This document shows, piece by piece, positions 37,491 through 49,000 of a stretch of 64,000 nucleotides of DNA. The position numbers were made by a program, and so were the translations under genes. The notes beneath the pieces are model-generated. The model did not search any database. It was not told where the DNA came from and saw nothing but the letters and a program-made list of their open reading frames with translations. The DNA is from Atriophallophorus winterbourni (Eukaryota; Platyhelminthes; Trematoda; Plagiorchiida; Microphallidae). The stretch spans positions 17,847 through 81,846 of the forward strand of contig JACCGJ010018417.1 in NCBI GenBank assembly GCA_013407085.1, in the 5' to 3' direction. Positions within the stretch are counted from its first letter, which is position 1. Every line of letters starts with the position of its first letter.

Positions 37491-40394
37491 TGCCTTTTTG
37501 ACCCTAAACCCGTGCATCGACGAAAACTATACATCTTAACACCATGCATCTACATTTGTTATCCCACCAATCGAAAACAATTTCTACCCTTTGGATTTTT
37601 AATTGACTCTTGAACTGCTCAGTAAGCAACCGAATCCCATTTTTGCTTGTTGTATTATTGTTTGTTGCCATATTATTCTGTGGTTTTTTTTAAGATATAT
37701 GCTTTTTAGACCATTAAAATTGAATTGACTCTGACTTTCGCCGTCCGACGTCATACACCTTCCAGCTGGGTGTCCATCTTGTTTCAGGTCAGTGTTGTCT
37801 GTTAAAATTCTTGTTGGCGTTTCTGTAGCTAGGTTTTATACAAGCTTGGGCAGCTATCCCAGTGATAAAAGCTCCTCATTTTGCAGCCGGGATTGGAACC
37901 GTCCTTGGCGGAGTTATTCTACATGTCAGCTCCATGTTAATGTTTAATATCAAAAACGTACACAACCACGGATATGACAGCACAATATAACACACAAAAA
38001 TCAACGAGATGAATATTTTCTTAATGGTTCAAGTTCTTCATCTTTTTGACAACTTGAGGTGACTTGGAAGTAAGATGATGAGTGCAGGTTATGTTAGCGG
38101 AAATGTTGACGCCCAGATTCGTGACAAATTTCTAACTGTGGGTTTAATTTTTTGAGCACAGGAGATTATTATGTGACAGTATATCAGAGAATTTCTCGCA
38201 TGTATAAGGGAGTGTGATATCGCTTGAACTTTCGGATCACTTAAAATTTAATTTCAAACTTCAATCTTCAGCATTGATATTCTTGGCATTAGTGAAACAA
38301 AGACTCTGCAAAGCTGGTATGAAAGAAAAAATGTAGGCAGCCACTCAGGTTGAGCTAAAACTAAGAACAGTTATAGATATGTCGAATGAAAGAATCGATT
38401 GATGAATAATCCGTTAATGACTGCTCATCTGGAAATTTCGGTATATTTTGCCAACAGACGATGGGAGCATCTCAGTTCAAGAACAGGTTTATATCAAACA
38501 TATTCTGGTTACTCATGAGTAATAATAAATTCTAAACATAATTCACGTGGTTACAGCAACAATTGACGTAATCAGTTGATGTATCTCGCCTCACATTGTG
38601 GAGTGCAGCTGAAGTAAGTAACAACCACAGCCTTCTGGCTTAGAAACGGATGGGTAAGCTTTGTTTGTCTGGCGTTCAAACAAAAATCTACCCGTTTGGT
38701 TTATGCTTGAGCGTCGTAAACGAGCAAACACCATTTAATTTTGAAAGATCGTCATTAAACGCGTAGAATCATGTAGATATTTATTCCATACATATTGCAG
38801 CTTTGTAACAATATTTAAAACAAAGTTTCGTCAAGCTTTCACTAAAGCGTCAACCGAATAATAAATATAATTTTAATGATATTAAGTGCGAGAGCCATGA
38901 GAACACTTTAAGTGTAACTGTCCAAACGAACAAAAGCACAAGTAACTGACCAATTCAAGTCACCGAAGTTGTCGTTTTCTATATGCCTTTAACCTTACAT
39001 CGCGTGAACAGCAACAATACCGTTTCGGTCCCTGCGACGGAGATGAGTTCCCAGCAGCTTTCGAGATTTAAAGACAAACACCTCTTCTGGTTACCAGGAG
39101 TCTGACTAATGGACGGAGAAACGAAAAGAACATTCATAAGACTCGTATAGCGGATAGATACCTCAGCGTCTGGAGTTAATAAGTGAGGTCAGACGGCACT
39201 TGAGCTGATATTACGTCGGGCTACGCAGGCCATGACAATGAAACTCGAGTGCGATCTCGCATTGCCGGTAGCAATCTATCTTCCGCGGTTAGTTGTGATG
39301 TATTGTAAATTAACGCCAGTTGGAGGCGAGTAGAATTCAAACTAGAGAAAACCTGGCTTACAGAACACCTAGTAGAGTATGGATTGAAATAATCTAGCCC
39401 ATTGATCCTAATAAGATCCGGCTGCGAAATGTTTCCAACGGACTGCGATAAGGTTGCCATGTTGAACACATCCGCATCAACCCTAGTCGAGTAGCAAAAA
39501 GAAAGCTTAACATCTTATGATCATACAGCTGTCTACCTTCAGAGGGATAATTGATATCCTTCACTGAAGTCACTTTCTAACGAACGCTCAAAATTAATTT
39601 TCTGCTATTTTTAAACCTTTGAGCATATTATCAACAGTCACCGAATCGGATTCGTTACTTGCCAATTAAACATCAGCCTTAATCACCAAATTACGTAATC
39701 CTAAAGCGCACAACCCCGGTATAGGCTGACGGTGGCATTACAAACGAATGAAAAAAATGTTTGGTCATAACTACTTTATTAACACGCTTAGTGATTAGCG
39801 TAACAGTTGAGGACAAGATATCGGCATTTTTCTAACCGATATCTTACAATGGACATTTACATTTGTTTGGGATAAAGTGGATGCCCAACTACGAAACGGT
39901 GATTATGGGACCGTTACCATACATCAGCCGAGTGCAGCCACTCCAAAACAATGAGAAGGGCATAGTCATGAGCCAGCAGTTTTTACACGGCATTCACCCA
40001 AACCAGTTATCACTGAAATTTGTGACGAATATCAAAGAGAGTAGCCGGCACCCAATTTCGATCAAGTGCAAAAAGCACCAACGTTCGCGTGATGGAATGT
40101 TCAGATGCTTTCAAAACGGAGACAGACGAACACTACGAGAATTCAGCTAAGCGAAATGACGGTAACGCGCACGCAATCCAGCATAAAAGTATGTATTACA
40201 ACGATGTCGCTCTACTCGTTCACAGCACCTCATCCCAGTTTGTTTGTGTCTAATCTTTTATAGGTTCAATAGGTCTAAAACGCTACCCTTCCCAATCTTT
40301 TTTTAGAATTTTTCACCATGTTATTGTTTCGTGGTAGTTAAGTACTTGGTACCGGTGTAATTCGGTCAACGATGATGCCCACCTAAAGCCTTTG
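37491..40394. other. No recognisable gene
   Basis: This stretch between the RTE fragment and the CCT4 3' end holds only short frames, including a 95-codon plus-strand frame at 39,863-40,150 with no recognised domain. No RNA gene or known repeat was seen. Confidence 0.45.
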
Positions 40395-40615
40395 CACGAA
40401 TGTTCAATGTGCTGTGCGGCTAACACCGTGCTAAATTGACTGGCCATTGTTAGTGAGCTGCATGCTGAAACACGCTGGAGTCTCACTACCATTTCTATTT
40501 TGTTTCTCATATCTGTCTAGGCCTGGGCAACCTGACAGTATCTTCGCCCATGTGCAGTCCCTGACTGTACGGCACTTTGCCTGGATCAGGCTTGTGCTTT
40601 CATACCATACCATAA
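40395..40615 (+). mobile_element. SINE-like element, longest copy in the window
   Basis: The head (GTGCTGTGCGGCTAACACCG, CTAAATTGACTGGCCATTG) is followed by the body (GTGAGCTGCATGCTGAAACA, GAGTCTCACTACCATTTC, TATCTGTCTAGGCCTGGG, GGCACTTTGCCTGGATCAGG) and a (CATAC)n tail. About 220 bp, no coding capacity. Copies elsewhere in the window are shorter or rearranged. Confidence 0.85.
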
Positions 40616-40688
40616 AGCCTTTGACATGAGATGTTCGACCATGCCCACTCGAATGGGTAAAAGCAAAATAAACTCGATTTAATAACAA

Positions 40689-40694
40689 TTTAAT
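40689..40694 (-). promoter_or_regulatory. Candidate CCT4 polyadenylation signal (ATTAAA)
   Basis: The minus strand reads ATTAAA 56 nt downstream of the CCT4 stop; a second ATTAAA lies at 40,678-40,683. The position is right for a 3' end signal, but no transcript evidence is available. Confidence 0.4.
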
Positions 40695-40749
40695 AACCAG
40701 AACGGGTGCAAAAGAACCCAACGCGAAGTTGCAAGGATCCGCGGCAAAA

Positions 40750-41446
40750 TTAGGAGCGGGAGGAAGCGTTGATCTGTAAACAGAAACAAAAAGTCAAAGC
40801 AACACATATTACACAGCAATCAATAGGCAGATAGCAATCTGTCATATTGTAACGAAAACGTGAACAATCTATTGCTTCGAAATATTGAATTTTGAGCGAT
40901 AGGTAAATTTATGTCCACCTTAGTTGGGGAGCACATAGTCTTATCGTTTCACGACGCATTTGACCCCTGACACATTCACCCAATTGTCTTCCACAGGTGG
41001 ACACTGAATTGGAATTAAGCTTTTTGGAGCGTCTGTTTTTATTCACCTTTTAGGTATGCAGAACTAGATCATGGCGCACCTAGTTGATAAGTTCAAACGG
41101 TTCGCGACTAGTCATACGACCTACGATATGAACGCGTGAAACAATAATAGTTATTAATTATGAGATTCGCCACAAAATAAGAAAATACAAAGACTGCTTT
41201 TTGTTGTCATTTATAAATTGGATCGATATACACACCGAAATAAACAATAAACGTTTGCTACAGTCGGGCACAATTAAAGCAATTATGATCAGCAGAGGAT
41301 ATAAATTCTTAAAAATCAACAGAAAAACGTACCACATCATCAATTTTCAAAATGCTTCGGACAGTTTCAGTGGCCAAAGTCACGGCACTGTGGCTAACAA
41401 GCAACGGTTGAACTACATCTTGAGTAGAAATATCAGCCACGGCACC
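40750..41446 (-). CDS. CCT4: CCT4 exons 9-10 (C-terminus)
   Basis: Exon 9 (41,446-41,333) encodes [20 protein letters not shown] to SILKIDDV. Exon 10 (40,773-40,750) is a 24-nt terminal exon after a TTTACAG acceptor, coding INASSRS and TAA. An alternative is read-through of the exon 9 donor, which would end after VRFSVDF and a stop. The spliced version looks more like the family C-terminus. Confidence 0.8.
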
Positions 41447-43005
41447 CTGAAAATTGTAGAATGAAATTTAATTGACGGCAATAGTGATACCTTTGTTCTG
41501 TACATCGTGCTTAATTGATTTGCCATCGGTAGTGAGAGTCACTTTCTCTTTTATCTATCTAGGCTTGTGCAACCTGACGGTATCTTAGCCCATGCGCAGT
41601 CTCCGACTGTGAGGCACTATGCCTAGATCAGGTTTGTGAGTTCATTTTTTACAATAGTGGTATAGATTCCGTGTGTGCATACACAAAGGAATCAAAGGCA
41701 AGGCAATGCTGCAACGTCTAAAAGACCGGGACATATTTCGTGAGAATTTAGACAAATTAATAGGTCTCTCACACGTTTCGGAATCGGTTGGAGTAGTGAT
41801 ATTAGCGATGAAGCTGGGAGCATAACCCTAGAAACCTCAAAAGCTGCATACTGACTGTGATAGTGGGAACATACGTTTTGGCACATTCTCATCTTAAATG
41901 AATGGTTTTTAGCGATTTCGCGGTCATTTCGGATTTGGTACAGTTGAGAGAGAGAGAGAAACGAACCAAACGAACGTACCGCGCGAACATCGATTCCGGC
42001 ATTAACCTGGCCTTTGGCATGCATAGCTCGCAATTCAGTGACAGTCTGAATCGGATTCAAGCCGGCATTCTCAGCAAGCGTGTATGGTACGATTTCGAAT
42101 GCGTCAGCAAAAGCGCGGAAGCAATACTGGTCCAAACCGGGAGTGGTGTGGGCCCTTAAAGCCAGTTTCTGAGCAATCTCGATTTCCGGCGCCCCGCCAC
42201 CAGCAATTGATGCGCTGTCACAAAGATGGAACTTTCGCATAACCGATATAATTAAAGACAAGGAAAAAGTTAATGAGGTACTTACCCCTTTTTGACCAGA
42301 CAACGAACGACACACAAAGCATCATGCAGAGAACGTTCCACTTCATCCAACATGAGCTTATTTGATCCACGGATAAGAATGGACACTGTTCGTCCCTTAT
42401 TCTGAATACCAGTGAAACGAACACACCGTGCAGTTGCCTCGGACTCTTCAACATGGTTAGCATATCCCAAGAATTCAGGATTGAAGTGGTCCAGACTGGC
42501 TATTGGCGTAAGGTGCAGGGTCTATTAAAGCAAATGTAACAGCAACTAGGTATTAGAAATACGAATTTAAGTGACATGATTTGGGGTATAAGTAAGTTCT
42601 CTGTTGACAGTAGTGACAAAACCGCCATAAATGCCATACATACAAGTGACATCCGTCGCATTTCAAAAAAGGTTATTCAGAGTGTTCATGGATATACATT
42701 CCTAATCGAACCTAAGTCATTTCACTAAAATGGAAAATGGGATGAAACCAGTGAGGACAGAAACAGTGGCAACTATACTCATAAGATTGGAAACTATTTC
42801 ACGACTAACATTTTAGCAATCAACGCTCGAAGTTCACAAAATAAAGCCTGACTGTCATCCTTAAACAATGACGGTAACAAGGTATCCGAACGTGATGACT
42901 TTCGAAGCTCAAGGCATGAAGTCCGTTGAATATTCGCAATCCAGTAGGAGCACCGAAGGGTACAGTGCACATTATATATATATATGATTATATATATATA
43001 TATAT

Positions 43006-43053
<48 letters not shown>

Positions 43054-46000
43054 TTGCACAATCTGATACAGATATGGTGCCGTTATATTACATATATCCA
43101 GGAAGCTAATTAAACTGCGTCTCAAACTGTACTGCAAACCGCTTTATGCGCATTTGTGAGGTGAAAATAAACGAACTATCTGCTTCACAAATTTATTTGC
43201 TCAAGCTCAACCACACAGTATACATGGGGCTGATGAGTTGGAAAACTATTCGGAAATTGTCTAACGCGGTTGCAGATACGATTTCTGTAGCCTTAAAGGT
43301 TCACTGTAATTTCCAGTCATTCCGCGAATTGGCACTTGAGAAGAATGTGCGACGTGTCATGCGTCTCTTAAGAGAATAATTGGCGTTTATCCATTCGTTA
43401 GAAAGAGCTTACAGAAATCTAGCTTTAGCTAAATAAACGTCAGCCCACAAAAATTGAAAACGCGGTTATTCTTAATAAAATATAGCATTTTAGTATGCTG
43501 TATATCTGAATTAATTTTGTGGACGTTAAAAACATAAAATCAAATCAGCAATAAACTTTATGAGAACCAGAGGTGTCATAAAGCCTAGTCACATTCAGCT
43601 GCTTTACACGTTTACAATTTAGGAAGGATTAGCGGGTGAGCATATATATATATATATATATATATTTACACAATCATTTAAAAATGAAAAGTGCCACCCG
43701 GCAATGCACGAGAAAAAGAAGAAAAGGTACAATATGGTTTTTTTGTCCATTGTTCCACATGTCGATTTTTTGACATCTTTTACAAATTTGAGGGGGGAAC
43801 ACAAAATAGAATGCACTCTCTCCACTGTTGCCGGTTCTCAGCCATCGTCGACAGCGTGTCAAGCCACAGACACTCACTATCCGTTGGACCCCATCCAGGA
43901 AGCCGCGTTCGTCCGACCCGAGCTAAACCCGACGTCAAGCGTTTTAAGGCCTTCTTCCAGGTCAGCGGTTGTCCACCTGAACACCGCCGCCAGCCTGGGC
44001 CAACCGACACACGCAGCGCGCGGAAGGGTAGGCGCTCAGGCTTCATTCTCAAGACGCCCTAGCCAGCGGAGACGGGAACGGTCGATTACGTCTCGTAGCA
44101 TCAGGCTGTCCCCACCTAGAACACGGTGCCTCACTTCAACGTTGCTAGTGCGGTGTTGCCACCACACTCGTGCAAGCCTCCGTAAACATCGATGTTCAAA
44201 CACCTCCAAGCGCCGGAGCTCCTCTGCGCGTACTTTCCAGCTCTCGCACCCGTGAAGCAAGACCGACCTGACTGAGGCCAGGTAAACTCTCTCTTTGAGT
44301 CTCAAACTAACGTCAGACCGCTTCCAGAGATGACCTAGACTGGTGAACGCGAAGCGAGCTCTCGCAATGCGAGAGCCGATCTCACTTTCCAGCCCTCCTC
44401 CCGCCGTGATGCAGCTACCAAGATAGGTGAACTGTTCCACACAGTCCAGACTGAGGTCATCGACCGTCAGAGTGGGCTGCAACCCCTCCAATCTTGAAGA
44501 AGAACATTACACTTAGTTGGAGCTAAGTGCAAACCGTACCTAGACGCCTCCAATGCTAGCTGGTTCAGGGCATTCTGTAGGAACACCGGATCATCACCAA
44601 GCAAAGCAATGTCATCGGCATAATCAAGGTCAGTGACACGGTTACCTGGAAGTAGCTCAATCCCACACTCAGCGAAGCTACGGAGAGAATTCTGCAGGAC
44701 ATCCTCGATCGCAAAGTTGAACAAGAATGGGGACAGCCCTGGCGCACGCCACTGGTTGTGGGGAACGCCGGCGATAGGCTGCCGTAGACCCTGATCCTCC
44801 ATGAAGAATGAGAATAGAGCTCCTTCAAGATGGCGACATATTTAGGAGGGATCCCACTCCTAAGCAAGCAGTTCCAAAGAGTAGTTCTGTCCACCGAGTC
44901 GAACGCGGCCCGGATGTCCAGAAAAGCTACGATGGTTAGTCGCCGGTACAGGTGTCTGTGCTCTAATAACTGTCGCAGGACAAAAACCTGATCCCGGGGG
45001 GAATCCAGCCTGTTCCACACGGCAACGTAACTCCCGAATGGGCGATAGCCGACGGAGGATGGAAACCAGGAGTGTAGACGCTACAGGAGTCGGGGATATT
45101 TCACGATGATTGGAACACAGATTCCGTGCGCCCTTCTTAAAGATTGGGATAACCGTCGATTCACCCCATGACCCGCTCCTCAGCCCATACTTTGGTAAAC
45201 AAATCACGTAACTCCGCTGCCACAAGATCACCTCCCTCCTTAAACAAAATCGGGTGGTCGTCAGGACCAGGTGAGTTGTGGCGCTTCAGTGCTCGAATTA
45301 TTTCTTTCACCTCCTGGAGATCAGGAGCGGCTAAGGAAACGGGCCAAAGCGTGTAAATCGGTGTCTCAGGCGGCGAGGTCGGAGGAGGTGGCTGGCTGAA
45401 CTGAGCATTAAAGTGCTCAGCCCATCGTTCCAAGCGTCTACTAAGATTGGTGATCGGCGAGCCGTCGGTTTCGCAAATAGTCTCGCTCACTGTATTCAGT
45501 TTCGAACCAGTAGCTCTAATTAACTGAAACAGTTTGCCAGTATTGCCCGATGCGGCTGCAACCTCCATCTCACAAGCACGTTGCATCCACCAGAACTCGC
45601 GGTCATTCCTTAAGCTGGCCTTTAAGCGGGTATTGAATTCTCTCCGAGCACGGTTGTGTTCAGTGTCGGCGGGTAAAGTTCGACGGTGATCGATTAAAGC
45701 AAGTGACTGGGCCGAGATCCATGAGCGCGGCGAAGCGCGGGTGGGTTGACAGCTTGATGGAACTTGGTTCTGACAGCGGGGAGCATCAAAGAGGCGGTGT
45801 CTACATGAGTTCGTCGTGCGCGTGGAAGTTGACTGTCGCAAAGACTAGCGCGTGGTCCGAGTCCACACTGGTGGTCCAGTATGAACGGCAATCCTTGATG
45901 CTACCACGCCATCTGTAGCTAATAGCAATGTGGTCAATTTGAGACTAGACGTGCTGTGATGGTGAGCGCCATGTGGCCATTCGACGCTGAGAACGCCGAA

Positions 46001-49000
46001 ATGTCGTACTGGAGAGACAGAGGTGGTGATTGCCACAGAATGTGTCCAAGAACAATGTTGAACATGACCTCGGCACAGGTTGCGGATAACTATATGGCTA
46101 CTGTGTGAAAGAGACCATGAACATAAATGATTCAAGGGTCACGCTTCAGTTGATTAAGCCCAAGAACTACAAACTCAGTTGTGTCAATTCAAATTATTCC
46201 AACAGTACAATACAGGACTTCAAACTTGCAGAACATAGAATACCTCCTGTCGGATGCGTACTAAAGTTCGTACATTACAAGTAGCTAAACTAAAAGATTG
46301 AATTCAGGAAAAGAACGTTGTGGTAGCGTCAAAGTCAAAGACTGCACGTGGGCCAAGATACTGTCAGGTTGCCCAGGCCTAGACAGATATGGGAAAAGGA
46401 AATTGCAACGGCAGTGAGACTCCACCGTGTATTCGCATGCAGCTCACTACCATTTCTATTTTCCATTTCATATCTGTCTAGGCTTGGGCGACCTGACAGT
46501 ATCTTAGCCCATGTGAAGTCAATGACTGTTCGGCACGTTGACTAGATCACGCTTGTGCTTTCATACATACGTACCAGTAGCAAATCAATTTAGCAAGATG
46601 TTAGCTGCACCGCGCAGAAGTGCTGCACGATAGAAAAAGTGAACAGAGAATGCCTGTCAATAATATATTTACTTATGTGCGTAAAAACTACTCGGTCGAG
46701 TAAAACAAAGTAGATATAGACGAGGCACACACCCACAGCTTTTATATTCCTTGGTTAATCTACAATATAGTGGGCTCAGATTGAACTTGCCCGACATCTA
46801 CCCACTGACCATCCTGGGATTAGTGGCTCTGCTTAAAGGACTACCTAGAATAGCTTAACAGGTCAATGAGGTATATAAATTATCACATAACGTTAAATTT
46901 AGTGCAACTAGAGACATATAAATGTTTAACTAGTCTCATTCTCAGTAGCAACAAAAACAAAGCAACTTAAGCACCTTCCTCAAAGAATAATAATGCCGCA
47001 AAAACGACAGAACGGTAACGTCACCGATTGGGTGCTGTTGTACCGACAATATATAGTTTTACGGATCTCGGAACAGTAATTCTGTATGAGCTTATCAAAA
47101 AGCACAATCTGTCAAGAGGGAAACGATTGCATCCAGAGACAGATATAAATTCTGCCAACTCTAAAAAAATTGTGAAAGAATATAAGTTGAAAATTACATT
47201 CCCTGTTAATTTTGATATACATTTATATTCGGTAACGTACCTTGCATATAAACTCGACCTCATTTCGTTCTATATCCTTGATAACCATGATATTCATTTT
47301 CGAAAAATAATGAAGAGCTAGTTCATTCACGGCATCACGAAGAATGCTTTTTTGAATTAGCAAAACATTACAACCAGCTTGTTTAACAGCTTTGACGATG
47401 TTCAAAATATATGAACGTTCTTCTTTCATTATGCGATCCATTTGAGTGTAATCAGTTACGATCACACTGTTTTCCATCTGGTTCATTAGATTTTGAAATA
47501 ATTGTCACTTACATCGGTCTTGGGGGGTGAAACACAAAATTGAATTAATCCAATCTTTGCCTTTTCAACGCGTTTCACCGTACACCCAGAGGCAACCCTC
47601 TGAGTTAAAATAAGGCCATCGACTAGTTCAGTGTCATCCACGGTGCCCCTGGAATAGAGGAGCAGTAAAACTTCGGCGAAGTCACAATGGCATAGATGAA
47701 ACAGGAGTCTATTATTGCACACCCGTGTAAAAATACTGTATAAAACGCTTCGTAAGCAAGGCAATGGGGTTGAACATTGCCCCAGAATAGTAAATCGATA
47801 GCACTGTCTGTATGCGTACCTTCGACCATATTTGGAGTATGCTATTTTCGGAACCCGTGGCTGAGTCGTGACTAACTTGTACTTGAACGGCCTCAACGTC
47901 ATGCCACAATGCTGGCCAAAGGGTTTGAGTTTTATAACCAGGAACGCCTCAGAGCACTATATTTATTATCATTAAAATACCCTCATATCCGTGAGGACCT
48001 AATATTGAAGTACAAAATACTAACGGAAAACCCCATCAGTGTAAAGGAATGTTCGTATTTGCTACCTCCGCTCGTACTCGTGGCCATCATTTAAAGATCG
48101 CCCATGAGCAAAGTTGGTTGGACTGTCACAAACACTTTTTGCGTGGTATCTGCCCCTTCCTTTTTGATTTTAAAAGTGTCTGGATATTTATTTGTTTACA
48201 CCTTAATGTGAAATATCATACCATTATATACTCTATGATACTGCACTTTTTTGCGTTCTTCAGGGCACGTTCTGCTCTCAACTGGAATCATCCAAGTTTC
48301 CTTCGTTTCGAGCTTAACTATTCACCTAAACTCACGAATATTTGTGCACAATATACTATTGATTATATATACATGCGCCGAGACTGCCGTTGCGCCGAGA
48401 CTGGTCCGTTGCGCCGAGACTGGCCGTTGCGCCGAGACTGGACCTTGACGTGGTGCAGCGGCTTGCGTGCCTCGATGATCCGTTGAGCTATACTGGGTGA
48501 TGTCTTCGTGGCATCTTCAGAGTTACTCATACCAGGTTGGTCAATGGTGAGAAGCCAGACAAACACAGTCTCCTTGTCCCTCGCGGACATTTTATACCAG
48601 AAGAGGCGTATGAATCCGCAAGGATCACCGGCTCGACTGGTTGGGATGATGTCGGGAGTCCCTGCTTGGTCTCTACCTCGCGAATGGCTTGTGAAATGTA
48701 CCTACAGTATCCGGCCCCGATAGGTGCGATCCTTAATCTCGCTCCGCTGCCTTGCGGGTTAGGCTTCCGGGCCAAAGGCTTGAGGTGGGAGTCCTCAAGA
48801 TCAACTCCTCTACTTCGGCCTGGGCAACCGGGTAGTATCACGCCCACACCCAAATTGATTGGGTGGCACTTTGTCATTTTTAAATGATTGTGTAAAAATA
48901 TATATATATATATATATACATGCTAACCAACCAACAAATTATGATATTGTTAGCTAACGTGACAGCAGACCCCTTACGAAAGTGCTTGCATGTAAGCAGC

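Noticed and set aside
39863..40150. 95-codon plus-strand frame
   Set aside because: No domain, no neighbouring exons and no coding signal that I could defend.
43704..44255. Long plus-strand frame (183 codons) over the RTE 3' part
   Set aside because: It is antisense to the recognisable RTE C-terminus and composition-driven (Arg/Ser/Pro-rich).
48376..48922. tRNA-like gene at the start of the 547-bp insert
   Set aside because: An A-box-like word exists, but no B box at the right distance and no cloverleaf could be drawn.
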